Assembly: GCF_014204545.1 (NCBI RefSeq)
Contig: NZ_JACHLJ010000001.1
Span: forward strand, 186,001-250,000
DNA length: 64,000 nt
Direction of reading: 5' to 3'
Origin: Brevundimonas vesicularis
GTDB taxonomy: Bacteria; Pseudomonadota; Alphaproteobacteria; Caulobacterales; Caulobacteraceae
The notes under the pieces were generated by a model. The model made no database searches. It saw only the letters and a list, made by a program, of their open reading frames with translations, and was not told where the DNA came from. This document shows positions 54,036 to 62,671 of the stretch, in pieces (position 1 is the stretch's first letter; each line of letters opens with the position of its first letter). Both the position numbers and the translations under genes were made by a program.

Positions 54036-56288
54036 CTAGTCGCCTTGGCGGAAATCGAAACTCTGGTTTGCGACGAAGTCTTCCCAGGCGCTGCGCGTCG
54101 TGAAGTCCAGACCGCGATCCCAAGCCGATCCCATGTAGTAGGTGAACGGCTGACCCGGCGTTACCCGCACCAGGATCAGATAGTTGTCGGCGTCTTCGGT
54201 AAAGCCTTCGACCGTTGCGGGATCAACCGCCAGAGCGATGCCAAGCGCGCCATGCTCCGGGTTTTCCGGCTCCCAGAACATCAGGCGCCCGTGTGCGGCG
54301 TCGCGCGTGACGAAACCCCGTCCGTTGTCGTTGCTGCGCTTCGAAATGCCGATCGCGACGATCAGTGGTGCGTCGGAATTCGAGGACAGAGTTGAAGTCA
54401 TGCGCGTGAAGTTGGAGCCCAACGGAAGGCTGAACTCGCGCGTTTCTGAAACCGTGCGTACGACGTCGACCGGCCAAGGGCGGTAGGTCACGCTGAACCG
54501 CGCCTCGTCGCCGCCGGTTTTGTCGATTTGGTAGGTGGAGAAGTTGCGGCTGGTCCAGAGCTTGTTGTCGTACCAAATGCCAAGACCCCCGGCGCCTCTG
54601 CCGCGTCCCACGTCATAATAATCCAGGCCTTCGCCGCGATCGACGTGATAGTTCGGGAACTTCAGCTGACGGTCCATGAAGGGATAGCGGACACGTTTGG
54701 CCCACACATCGATCCCCGAGCCAGACGGCGCCTCACGCGCTTCAAGCGTGGGACCGTAAATGCGGTGAGCGACGCGATCGTTTTCCCATAGCAGGTCATC
54801 CAAACGATCCGGCGCGAAGCGGGCGACCGCGCGCGGTCGCTGCTGGTCTTCCGGCGGCGGCTCCAGCGGTTCGATGGTCGAGGGTCGATTTAGAGCGGAT
54901 GGATCGTAGGAGAGCGCCGAGGTCGCACGCATCTCGGCGTCTCGACGGCGGATTTCTTCGGCGCCGACGACCGTCACCGGGGCGGGCGGGACAGGCGTGG
55001 TCGCAGCGATCACCTCGGCCGTGTCGCGCGTGGGTTCCGCTAACGGCAAAGACCGAACAGCGTCGTTCAGCGTCGCGACTTCCAGTCCGGCCAGAATATA
55101 AGTTCCTGAAACATAGAGGCCGACGTCTTCCGGGGCCGTCGACACGGGCTGATCGCCGGTCTTCTGCGCCGCGCCCACCAGGCCGTTCGCAAGGACATGG
55201 CGGTTCAGGCCGGCCCAACCCTTCAACACATGCGGCAGGTAGGTGTCGCGATCCAGAAGGCCGTGATTGATCCCCCAGGCCAGGGCGTAGACATAGAAGA
55301 CCGAGCCTGAGGTTTCAGCCTCGGGATAGGCTTTGGGATCCAGCAAGCTGGCGCGCCACAGTCCGTCCTCTTGCTGGAGACCTGCGATCCTGCCGGCCAT
55401 CTTCTGGAAGAGGTCGACATAGAGGCCGCGCCCGGCGAAATCGGCAGGCACGGACTCCAGCCATCGCACCAAACCGCCCATGACCCAGCCATTGGCCCGC
55501 GACCAGTAGATGCGGTCCCCGTCAGCGTCACGATGGTTCTCGTCCTTGAACCGTTCGTCGCGCAGAAAGAGTTTTTCGTCCTCCACCCACAGCCGCGCCG
55601 CCGTGCGTCGCCATTCCTTGTCTGCGGCGTTCAGATATTTCGGATCGCCCGTGATCGCGGTCATCCGGGCGAAGACCGGGGGCGCCATATAGAGGGCGTC
55701 TGCCCACCACCAGACCAGCGCGGGTGTGTCTTCCGCCCTGGCCAGATAGGGGACCTGCCAATCCAGCCGCTGACGCAGCGGCATCAGCACGCCCTCCTGT
55801 CCACGACGCGCGTAGAGTTCTTCGTAGAGATCGCCGATGGCGATATCGTCGGCGTTCAGCATCGTCTTGCCCGAGCGCGCGCCGCGCACACCGTAATTGT
55901 AGTGATCGGCCACGGCGCTCAAAAAGCGCAGCGTTCGCCTGTCGTCCGAGACGCGCGCAAGGCGCGAGGCGCCGACGTAAAAGGTTGCTGCGACCCAGTT
56001 GGACGACATCTGCGTCAGGTTGCTGCCCGTCGACAAGGCGAGCGGCTCGGCGGCCATGGCTGCGATTTGCGAGGAGGCGACATATTCGACGGCCGCCATC
56101 GTGCTCTCGCGTGACGGCACGCCTGCCACCTCGGTGTAAAGGGCGGGGCGATTGCGTTGAGCCAACCATTCGGCCTCGACACCTGGCGGCAAGGCTCCGA
56201 CCGTTTGCGCCAGGACGGGGCCAGACATGGCGGCCGAGCTCATCAGGACGGCGATCAGGCCAATGCAGGGTCGGGTTGGCAGGGCCAT
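54036..56288 (-). CDS. GH105-DUF4861 fusion: unsaturated rhamnogalacturonyl hydrolase with pectin-associated domain
   Basis: 750 residues with a Sec signal (about 1-28). Residues of about 60-430 are a GH105 alpha/alpha-barrel: W-W-W-A-D-A-L-Y-M-A-P with catalytic Asp197, Y-W-S-R-A-N-G-W-V-M-G-G and E-T-S-G-S-V-F-Y-V-Y-A-L-A-W-G. GH105 enzymes remove unsaturated galacturonic acid from rhamnogalacturonan or pectin oligomers. After a proline-rich linker (about 440-520), the remainder matches DUF4861 (F-P-N-Y-H-V-D-R-G-E-G-L-D-Y-Y-D, G-G-L-G-I-W-Y-D), a family found in pectin loci with an unproven role. It ends 35 bases short of the receptor's terminator and is divergent from the GH28 gene. Confidence 0.9.
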   Translation of the reverse strand: MALPTRPCIGLIAVLMSSAAMSGPVLAQTVGALPPGVEAEWLAQRNRPALYTEVAGVPSRESTMAAVEYVASSQIAAMAAEPLALSTGSNLTQMSSNWVAATFYVGASRLARVSDDRRTLRFLSAVADHYNYGVRGARSGKTMLNADDIAIGDLYEELYARRGQEGVLMPLRQRLDWQVPYLARAEDTPALVWWWADALYMAPPVFARMTAITGDPKYLNAADKEWRRTAARLWVEDEKLFLRDERFKDENHRDADGDRIYWSRANGWVMGGLVRWLESVPADFAGRGLYVDLFQKMAGRIAGLQQEDGLWRASLLDPKAYPEAETSGSVFYVYALAWGINHGLLDRDTYLPHVLKGWAGLNRHVLANGLVGAAQKTGDQPVSTAPEDVGLYVSGTYILAGLEVATLNDAVRSLPLAEPTRDTAEVIAATTPVPPAPVTVVGAEEIRRRDAEMRATSALSYDPSALNRPSTIEPLEPPPEDQQRPRAVARFAPDRLDDLLWENDRVAHRIYGPTLEAREAPSGSGIDVWAKRVRYPFMDRQLKFPNYHVDRGEGLDYYDVGRGRGAGGLGIWYDNKLWTSRNFSTYQIDKTGGDEARFSVTYRPWPVDVVRTVSETREFSLPLGSNFTRMTSTLSSNSDAPLIVAIGISKRSNDNGRGFVTRDAAHGRLMFWEPENPEHGALGIALAVDPATVEGFTEDADNYLILVRVTPGQPFTYYMGSAWDRGLDFTTRSAWEDFVANQSFDFRQGD

Positions 56289-56456
56289 GCTTTCCTCCGG
56301 CGTCGCTCCAGGCGGCGCATGATGGTTGGTGGCCCACTTGCACGGCGAGCCGCAACGTAACCGGTGTCAATTTCTGACGATCAACTATCGGTATCTCTTG
56401 CCAGCCTTATATCGTCCACTATTGTGAGACGAAAGAACAGAATGTGGGAAATCTAG
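56289..56456. promoter_or_regulatory. divergent control region of the GH105 and GH28 genes with a TGACACCGGT element
   Basis: The 10-mer TGACACCGGT is present inverted at 56360-56369 and, on the minus strand, overlaps a TTGACA-like box about 75 bases upstream of the GH105 gene. The region is AT-richer near 56380-56420. It is the natural place for a common regulator of the pectin genes. Confidence 0.55.
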
Positions 56457-57854
56457 ATGCGCGCCGATCGCCGCACGCTTCTGCAACTGGGTGTCGTCAG
56501 CGCCTTGACGCAAGCAGCGCCGACGTTCGCACAGTCGAGCCGTTCGCGCACCTTCGACGCGTCCGATTATGGCGCGGTGGGCGACGGGGTCGCAATCAAC
56601 ACTCGTCCTATCCAGGCCGCCATCGACGCGGCGGCAGGGCAGGGCGGAGGTGTCGTGGTGCTGAAACCCGGTCTGTATCTGTCAGGCTCGCTATTCGTGA
56701 AGTCGGGGGTGACCCTGTCGATCGAACGCGGGGCCACTCTGCGCGGCGTTCAGGATTTGGCCGCCTATCCGATGGTTCGCACGCGTGTTGCAGGCGTTGA
56801 GATGGACTGGCCCGCCGGCTTGCTGAATGTCTATCAGCAACATAACGCCAAGATCACGGGCGAGGGTCTGGTCGATGGCGACGGCAAGGTTTTCTGGGAT
56901 TCCTATTGGGCGCTGCGACGCGATTATGATCCGCGCGACCTGCGATGGGCGGCCGACTACGACTGCCGCCGGCCGCGGCTGATCCATGTCTACGACGCGC
57001 AGCAGGTCGAAGTTTCTGGCCTGAACTTGGCGCGATCGGGGTTCTGGACCGTCCACGTCTGCTACTCGCGGGACGTAAAGGTCGCCGACCTGATCATCAG
57101 GAACAACATCGGCGGACGCGGCCCCTCGACGGACGGCATCGATATCGATTCATCGGAGCGGGTGCTGGTCGAGAGATGCGACCTGTCGGTCAACGACGAC
57201 GCGATCTGCATCAAGGCGGGACGCGACTGGGACGGGCTGCGGGTGGCCCGGCCGTGCCGTCAGGTGAAGATTCGCGACTGCATCGTCCGTGACGCCTTGG
57301 CCGGGATGACCTTCGGGTCGGAGACATCAGGCGGATTTGACGACATCGAGGTTTCTGGGCTGAGGATCGAGTATCCGGTGCCGCTGGGGATCTTCTTCAA
57401 ATCAGGCCACACACGCGGCGGCGTGATCTCCAACATCCGCCTGCGCGACATCCATCTGCAGGACGTGCGCACATTGATGCAAGTGAACCTGAACTGGTAC
57501 CCAAACTACAGCTACGCCCAGATCCCGGACGGCATCGCGGACGTGCCGGATTACTGGCGCGCGCTCGCCACGCCGGTCCCGCGTGAACAGGGCATTCCCC
57601 GCATCCACGATGTTCGCCTGTCGAACATCAAGGCCGTCGGCGGCAAGGTCGGATTCGCCGCCGCCGCCTATCCCGAAGCGCCGCTGAAAGACTTCATTTT
57701 CGAGCGGTTGGACTGGGATGTGCAAGATGCGGGCGCCATCGCCAATGCCGAGAACTGGCGTTTCCGCGACTGCAACATCGACACCCTGGACGGCCAAGGC
57801 CCCAAGGTGACCGAGTCGTCCGGCGTCACTGGCCTGCGATCCAGACAAACATGA
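56457..57854 (+). CDS. polygalacturonase-like glycoside hydrolase family 28
   Basis: 465 residues. The N-terminus R-A-D-R-R-T-L-L-Q-L-G-V-V-S-A resembles a twin-arginine signal, ending near A-Q-S. The pectin beta-helix begins with D-Y-G-A-V-G-D-G. The catalytic stretch is S-T-D-G-I-D-I-D-S-S and V-N-D-D-A-I-C-I-K-A-G (DD pair), followed by G-S-E-T-S-G-G in place of the endo-type G-H-G, as in exo-acting or rhamnogalacturonan-type GH28 enzymes. It probably hydrolyses galacturonan ends in the periplasm. The PL10 gene starts inside its stop (ATGA). Confidence 0.92.
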   Translation: MRADRRTLLQLGVVSALTQAAPTFAQSSRSRTFDASDYGAVGDGVAINTRPIQAAIDAAAGQGGGVVVLKPGLYLSGSLFVKSGVTLSIERGATLRGVQDLAAYPMVRTRVAGVEMDWPAGLLNVYQQHNAKITGEGLVDGDGKVFWDSYWALRRDYDPRDLRWAADYDCRRPRLIHVYDAQQVEVSGLNLARSGFWTVHVCYSRDVKVADLIIRNNIGGRGPSTDGIDIDSSERVLVERCDLSVNDDAICIKAGRDWDGLRVARPCRQVKIRDCIVRDALAGMTFGSETSGGFDDIEVSGLRIEYPVPLGIFFKSGHTRGGVISNIRLRDIHLQDVRTLMQVNLNWYPNYSYAQIPDGIADVPDYWRALATPVPREQGIPRIHDVRLSNIKAVGGKVGFAAAAYPEAPLKDFIFERLDWDVQDAGAIANAENWRFRDCNIDTLDGQGPKVTESSGVTGLRSRQT

Positions 57855-59191
57855 AAACCAAAAAAGTTGTGGGAGTTAGCGCGATGAAAATCCTGTCCGC
57901 CTGTTCTATCCTGGCATTTGGCGCGGTCGCGCTTGTGGGGGGTGTTGCCGGCGTCGCCCAGGCTGAAGTCCTGCGGCTGAACACGCCGGCGGTGGGTCTG
58001 ACCAGCGACAGGATCGGCGCCTTGCCCGACGCAGAGCGCGGTCCGTGGGCCGAGTATCTGGCACGCTCTCAAGCCCAGCATCAGGCCGACCGCGCCGCGC
58101 TCGCGGCCGAGCTTCGCGCCGGCGCTGCCCCGCCGCCGCCGCCCAAGGCCGTCGGACCCGCCCACTACAACATGCCGCTGGACCGGCCTGCCGACTGGTA
58201 CGCCACGGCCGACGCCCGGGCCGTCGCGGATGCGATCGTCAGTTTCCAGACGCCCGCCGGCGGATGGAGCAAAAACCAGGATCGCAGCATTGCGCGCCTG
58301 CCGGGTCAGCGGTTCTCCAACGATGCCGAAACCATGGAGCAAAACCCGGCGAACTTCGATGCGCCGGCGGATCGCTTCTGGACCTTCGTTGGCACGTTGG
58401 ACAACGAGGCGACGTGGTCGGAAATGCGTTTCCTGGCCAAGGTCGCCGCCCATGCGCCCGGACGCGACGGCGACAACTGGCGCGCCAGCGTGATCCGAGG
58501 CGTGCGGTATCTGCTGAACGCGCAGTATCCCAATGGCGGCTGGCCGCAGATCTGGCCGCTCGAAGGCGGCTTCCACGACTCAATCACCTTCAATGACAAT
58601 GCGGTGGCGAACGCGGCCATGCTGCTTCGTGATGTCGCGCATGGCGCTGAGGGCTTCGATTTCGTGCCGGCTGAGCTGGAGACACGGGCGGCCGAGGCGA
58701 CCCGGAAGGCGATCGACGTGATCCTCGCGGCACAGGTGCGTCAAGGGGATCGACTGCTTGGCTGGCCACAGCAGGTTGAGCCCATGCGGCTGGTGCCGAC
58801 CAGCGCTCGGAACTACGAGCCGCGATCCATCGCAAGCGGCGAAACAACCGATATCCTGATCTTCCTGATGGGCGAGGAGAACCCGTCGCCGGAGATCAAG
58901 GCCGCTGTTCGCGGCGCCGCCGGGTGGCTTCAGACGGCGCGTGTCTATGACAAGTCCTTCGAAATGACCGACGACGGACGCAAGCTGATCGACAAGGCCG
59001 GTGCGGGTCCGATCTGGTCTCGCAACTACGATCTGGTGACCGGGCGTCCGATCTTCGGCGACAAGGATCAGACTATCCACGACGACGTCAATGAAATCTC
59101 CGTCGGACGGCGTAATGGCTATTCCTGGTGGATCTCATCGCCGCAGAAGGCGCTGGACCTTTACGCCGATTGGTCCAATCGGGTCGGCTGA
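57851..59191 (+). CDS. pectate lyase, PL10 family
   Basis: 446 residues. A Sec signal ends near A-Q-A-E-V; a second Met twelve codons in (57884) is an alternative start with a better signal-peptide shape. The PL10 core includes A-I-V-S-F-Q-T-P-A-G-G-W-S-K-N, T-F-N-D-N-A-V-A-N-A, G-G-W-P-Q-I-W-P-L and R-N-Y-E-P-R-S-I-A-S. The lyase cleaves polygalacturonate by beta-elimination, giving the unsaturated ends that the GH105 domain removes. It is co-translated with the GH28 gene. Confidence 0.93.
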   Translation: MKTKKVVGVSAMKILSACSILAFGAVALVGGVAGVAQAEVLRLNTPAVGLTSDRIGALPDAERGPWAEYLARSQAQHQADRAALAAELRAGAAPPPPPKAVGPAHYNMPLDRPADWYATADARAVADAIVSFQTPAGGWSKNQDRSIARLPGQRFSNDAETMEQNPANFDAPADRFWTFVGTLDNEATWSEMRFLAKVAAHAPGRDGDNWRASVIRGVRYLLNAQYPNGGWPQIWPLEGGFHDSITFNDNAVANAAMLLRDVAHGAEGFDFVPAELETRAAEATRKAIDVILAAQVRQGDRLLGWPQQVEPMRLVPTSARNYEPRSIASGETTDILIFLMGEENPSPEIKAAVRGAAGWLQTARVYDKSFEMTDDGRKLIDKAGAGPIWSRNYDLVTGRPIFGDKDQTIHDDVNEISVGRRNGYSWWISSPQKALDLYADWSNRVG

Positions 59192-59374
59192 ATCCGGGAC
59201 GCTGATCAGCATTGTCGATGTGGTCTGGGGGCGCGTCCGCGCCGGTTGTTAGCAAGCCACTGAGGGCGAGGACGCGCTCCCAGTTCCGGCGCCATGAGAT
59301 CAGCGCGGCGAAAGCCGGTGAACCATTTCCCGTTCAGACGGTTAGCCAAGCCAGACTTTACGGAGAGGGCTGGC

Positions 59375-59800
59375 ATGAGCACCCATGGACTGAAGGATGC
59401 GGTCGTTCGACCGTTGCATTGGCTATTGCTGGCGTTTCCGATCGCGCTGTTCACCTTCGCCCTGTTCACCGACATCGCCTATCTGAAGACGGCCGAGGTC
59501 CAGTGGACGAACTTCTCGGCCTGGCTGATCGCCGGAGCGCTGGTGTTTGGCGGTGTCGCTGGCCTGTTTTCGATCTTTGATTTCGTCATCGGTCTGCGCC
59601 ACGGACGGTCTCGGCGGGTGACGGTGCATCTGGTCGCGCTTGCGCTGGCCTGGGTGCTGGGTCTGGTGAACGCCTTCAAACATAGCCAGGACGCCTGGAG
59701 CTCCGTCGGAGCCTTCGGTCTGATCCTGTCGATCCTCTGCACAATTCTGGTCCTGGTCGCCGGCTGGACCGCCTATGCCGCGCGGGAGAGCGTCCGATGA
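59375..59800 (+). CDS. DUF2231 family membrane protein
   Basis: 141 residues from the ATG at 59375 with GGAGAGGG upstream. Four hydrophobic segments (about 15-32, 45-68, 83-100, 110-133) and the P-L-H-W-L-L-L-A-F-P-I-A-L-F-T start fit DUF2231. Members often neighbour cytochrome or PQQ-dehydrogenase genes. Its stop overlaps the sorbosone-dehydrogenase-like gene by 4 bases, so the two form an operon. The 183-base gap before it shows no gene. Confidence 0.82.
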   Translation: MSTHGLKDAVVRPLHWLLLAFPIALFTFALFTDIAYLKTAEVQWTNFSAWLIAGALVFGGVAGLFSIFDFVIGLRHGRSRRVTVHLVALALAWVLGLVNAFKHSQDAWSSVGAFGLILSILCTILVLVAGWTAYAARESVR

Positions 59801-61104
59801 ACAAGAACCTGCTCGCCGCCAGCGTCGCCACCCTGGCCATGGCCCTGACCGTCGCATCGTGCGGCAACGCCAGCGATCCGAAACTGAACCAGACCGGCGC
59901 GGCGCCCGACCTGCCCAGGGTCAACGAGACGTTGGTGCCGCCGATGAAGATCAGCCCGCCGGCAGGCTGGAACGGCGAGACGCCGACGGTGCCGCAAGGC
60001 TTTACGATCAGCGCCTTCGCTAAGGATCTCAAGATTCCCCGTCAGATGCTGGTCCTGCCCAACGGCGACGTCCTGATCGCCGAAGGGCGCGGCGGCCATG
60101 CGCCCGCCATGCGGCCCAAGGATGTGATCGCCGGCGTCATCAAGAAGCAGGGCAACACCAAGATCAAAGGCGGCAACCGCATCACCCTGGTGCGCGACGC
60201 GAACAACGACGGCACTCCCGAACTGCGGACCGTTCTGGTGGACAACCTCGATGCGCCCTACGGCTTGGCCTATGTCAACGGCTATCTTTATGTCGCCGAA
60301 CAGGGGGCGCTGGTTCGCTTCGCCTTCCAGCCCGGCCAGACCGGCATCGCCACGCCCGCTGAGCGGGTGACGGAGCTGCCCTCGCGCATCAACCACCACT
60401 GGACCAAGTCCCTGACCGCTAGCACGGACGGGTCGAAGCTGTATGTCGGCACCGGCTCGAACTCGAATATCGGCGAGCGCGGCATGGCGGTCGAAGAAGA
60501 GCGCGCCACGGTGTGGGAAATCGACCGGGCGACCGGCGCACGGCGCACGATCGCCACCGGCATTCGCAATCCAACGGCCCTTGCCATCGAGCCGACCACT
60601 AATCTGCTGTGGTCTGTGGTCAACGAGCGCGACGAACTGGGGCCGCAACTGGTCCCGGATTATCTGACCCAGGTGCGCGATGGGGCCTTCTACGGCTGGC
60701 CCTACAGCTACTGGGGCCAGAACCGCGATCCACGCGTGATGCCGCAAAATCCCGAGATGGTCGCCAAGGCCATCCGGCCGGATTACGCTCTGGGATCACA
60801 CGTCGCCGCCCTCGGGCTGGACTTCGCCCGAAATGGCGGTTTTGGCGGGTCGTTCGCCAACGGCGCCTTCATAGGCATGCACGGCAGTTGGAACCGCCAG
60901 GATCCGTCCGGTTACAAGGTCGTATGGGTGCCGTTCAATGCTGGCCGCCCGGCGGGACAACCCGTCGACTTCGCCACCGGCTTCCTGAAGGACGGCAAGG
61001 CGCGCGGCCGTCCCGTCGGCGTCGCGTTCGATGGCACCAGGCGTGTGCTATTCGTCGCCGACGATCTGTCCAATACGGTGTGGCGCATCGCGCCTGCGCG
61101 ATAA
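59797..61104 (+). CDS. PQQ-dependent sugar dehydrogenase/L-sorbosone dehydrogenase-like lipoprotein
   Basis: 435 residues. The lipobox L-T-V-A-S-C-G puts lipidated Cys at about 22. The fold is a six-bladed propeller of the soluble aldose/sorbosone dehydrogenase type: I-P-R-Q-M-L-V-L-P-N-G-D-V-L-I-A-E, L-D-A-P-Y-G-L-A-Y, N-H-H-W-T-K-S-L, G-I-R-N-P-T-A-L and G-M-H-G-S-W-N-R. It oxidises an aldehyde or sugar in the periplasm and passes electrons to the chain; PQQ as cofactor is a family inference. It is co-translated with the DUF2231 gene. Confidence 0.88.
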   Translation: MNKNLLAASVATLAMALTVASCGNASDPKLNQTGAAPDLPRVNETLVPPMKISPPAGWNGETPTVPQGFTISAFAKDLKIPRQMLVLPNGDVLIAEGRGGHAPAMRPKDVIAGVIKKQGNTKIKGGNRITLVRDANNDGTPELRTVLVDNLDAPYGLAYVNGYLYVAEQGALVRFAFQPGQTGIATPAERVTELPSRINHHWTKSLTASTDGSKLYVGTGSNSNIGERGMAVEEERATVWEIDRATGARRTIATGIRNPTALAIEPTTNLLWSVVNERDELGPQLVPDYLTQVRDGAFYGWPYSYWGQNRDPRVMPQNPEMVAKAIRPDYALGSHVAALGLDFARNGGFGGSFANGAFIGMHGSWNRQDPSGYKVVWVPFNAGRPAGQPVDFATGFLKDGKARGRPVGVAFDGTRRVLFVADDLSNTVWRIAPAR

Positions 61105-61111
61105 GCTGGCG

Positions 61112-61140
61112 TTTCCCTCGTCCGCCAAGGGCGAGGGAAA
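61112..61140 (+). terminator. hairpin after the sorbosone-dehydrogenase-like gene
   Basis: TTTCCCTCG-tccgccaaggg-CGAGGGAAA, an inverted repeat starting 8 bases past the stop. A second, stronger hairpin follows at 61172. Confidence 0.6.
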
Positions 61141-61171
61141 TCGCTATTGTCCCTAGACATGGTCGAATACG

Positions 61172-61205
61172 AAAAGTCCCCGGCTGCGAGCAACCGGGGA
61201 CTTTT
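61172..61205. terminator. bidirectional Rho-independent terminator
   Basis: AAAAGTCCCCGG-ctgcgagcaa-CCGGGGACTTTT: 12-bp stem with an A run on one side and T run on the other, between the rightward dehydrogenase gene and the leftward TonB-C-like gene. Confidence 0.9.
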
Positions 61206-61226
61206 CATATGAGGCTGAGCTGTGGC

Positions 61227-61568
61227 CTACGGCGTGAAGTCGATGGTGCGTTCGAAGGGGGCATCGACCGCACGGCCGCGGTCCATGATGGGGGTGACTT
61301 CGGCGCCGTTCATCAGGGCCAAGGCGGCTTCGCCAAACCCCATGCCCGGACGGGTTTCTTCCAGCACGACGCAGTCGGTAACGTGACCCGAAGCCAAGGC
61401 AGTGCAACGTAGGCGCACGCTGAAGCGGTCCGTGCTCTCGGCCTTGGGCGCGACGGCGCGTTCGATGGCGGGTTGAGGCGCGCTGTACAGGGCCGCGTCC
61501 TTGAGCAGCGGTCCGGTCGGGGCGCCCAGCAGGGCCGTCATCAATGTCAGGCTGAAGGTCAGTGTCAT
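61227..61568 (-). CDS. small secreted protein with a TonB C-terminal-like domain
   Basis: 113 residues. A hydrophobic start (M-T-L-T-F-S-L-T-L-M-T-A-L-L-G) can act as a signal or anchor. The rest, V-R-L-R-C-T-A-L-A-S-G-H-V-T-D-C-V-V followed by M-G-F-G-E-A-A-L-A-L, then a strand ending in I-D-F-T-P, has the order of the TonB_C fold with the usual pair of cysteines. It lacks a proline-rich linker, so it is not a classical TonB. Role unknown. Confidence 0.72.
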   Translation of the reverse strand: MTLTFSLTLMTALLGAPTGPLLKDAALYSAPQPAIERAVAPKAESTDRFSVRLRCTALASGHVTDCVVLEETRPGMGFGEAALALMNGAEVTPIMDRGRAVDAPFERTIDFTP

Positions 61569-61678
61569 GGCAGGCCTCGTTCGTCCTCTATTAAGATTTG
61601 AACGAGACCTCCGTTCCCCGAACTTTCAAAAACGCGCAGGTGTGTGCGGCGCACCACACTTCGATTTCTCTGCCGAAG

Positions 61679-62554
61679 TCAGAATGGCCTCAAGCTTGAC
61701 TGTTGTTCATGGCACAGGGTCTTCAGCCACGAACGGACGGTGCGCAGACGCGAGGTGTCATGGACATCACGATGGGTGGCCAGCCAGAAGCGGCGCTCGA
61801 TCAGGATCGACGGCAGCACGCGCACCAGACCCTCGGCCAGGAAGCACGGCAGGACGCCGACGCCGCCCCCGGCGGCGATGATCTCCCGCTGCGCCCGGAT
61901 CGAAGACGAGGCGACGTGGGGCGCGAGACCCGGCTGGACCTCGTCCAGATAGCGCAACTCGGGCGCATAGATCAGATCGTCGATATAGCCGACGATGTCG
62001 AAGCGGCTCAGGTCTTCGACGGTGTTCGGAACGCCGTTGCGGTGCAGGTGATCGGGCGAGGCGTAGAGGGCCAGCTGATACGGCGTCAGCGGCTCGACGA
62101 TCAGGCGTGCGGCATGTGGCGCGGCCAAGGTGATCGCCATGTCGACCTCTCGGCGCGTGGGCGACAGGAAGCCGGAGGTGGCCGCCAGTTCGATCCTCAG
62201 ACCCGGATGCGTCAGGCGCAGCGCGGGCAGGGCGGGGGCCATCAAGGTGACGCCAAACCCCTCGGAGGCACTGACGCGCACGACGCCGGCGGGCGCGTCG
62301 GGCTGGGTCACGCGGCCAGCGGCCTCCATCGCGCTTTCGGCCTCCAGACCGATATCGAGCAGCTGCGCGCCAGCGGCGGTCAACTGAAGCCCGGTGGTGG
62401 AGCGGACGACCAGGGTGGATTTCAGCGCGCTTTCCAATCGGGCGACCCGGCGCCCGACCGTGGCGGCATCGACGCCCAACCGCTGCGCCGCACCGCCTAA
62501 CGAGCCCGCGCGCGCGGCCGCGATGAAGATGCGCAGATCGTCCCAATCATACAT
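61679..62554 (-). CDS. LysR family transcriptional regulator
   Basis: 291 residues. The HTH is A-A-R-A-G-S-L-G-G-A-A-Q-R-L-G-V-D-A-A-T-V-G-R-R, followed by the linker and the effector domain (V-R-V-S-A-S-E-G-F-G). It lies divergent from the methylmalonate-semialdehyde dehydrogenase gene with a 117-base spacer, and is the likely regulator of it by position; inducer unknown. Confidence 0.92.
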   Translation of the reverse strand: MYDWDDLRIFIAAARAGSLGGAAQRLGVDAATVGRRVARLESALKSTLVVRSTTGLQLTAAGAQLLDIGLEAESAMEAAGRVTQPDAPAGVVRVSASEGFGVTLMAPALPALRLTHPGLRIELAATSGFLSPTRREVDMAITLAAPHAARLIVEPLTPYQLALYASPDHLHRNGVPNTVEDLSRFDIVGYIDDLIYAPELRYLDEVQPGLAPHVASSSIRAQREIIAAGGGVGVLPCFLAEGLVRVLPSILIERRFWLATHRDVHDTSRLRTVRSWLKTLCHEQQSSLRPF

Positions 62555-62671
62555 GGTCGTCTAGCTATCCTGCAAAAACGCAGACTGTTGCCTGCAACTT
62601 TGCATTATCGACCCGCGCGCAGGGGTGATAGCCATAGCCGCAACAAAAGAACCAACAGGAACACCCAGGCC

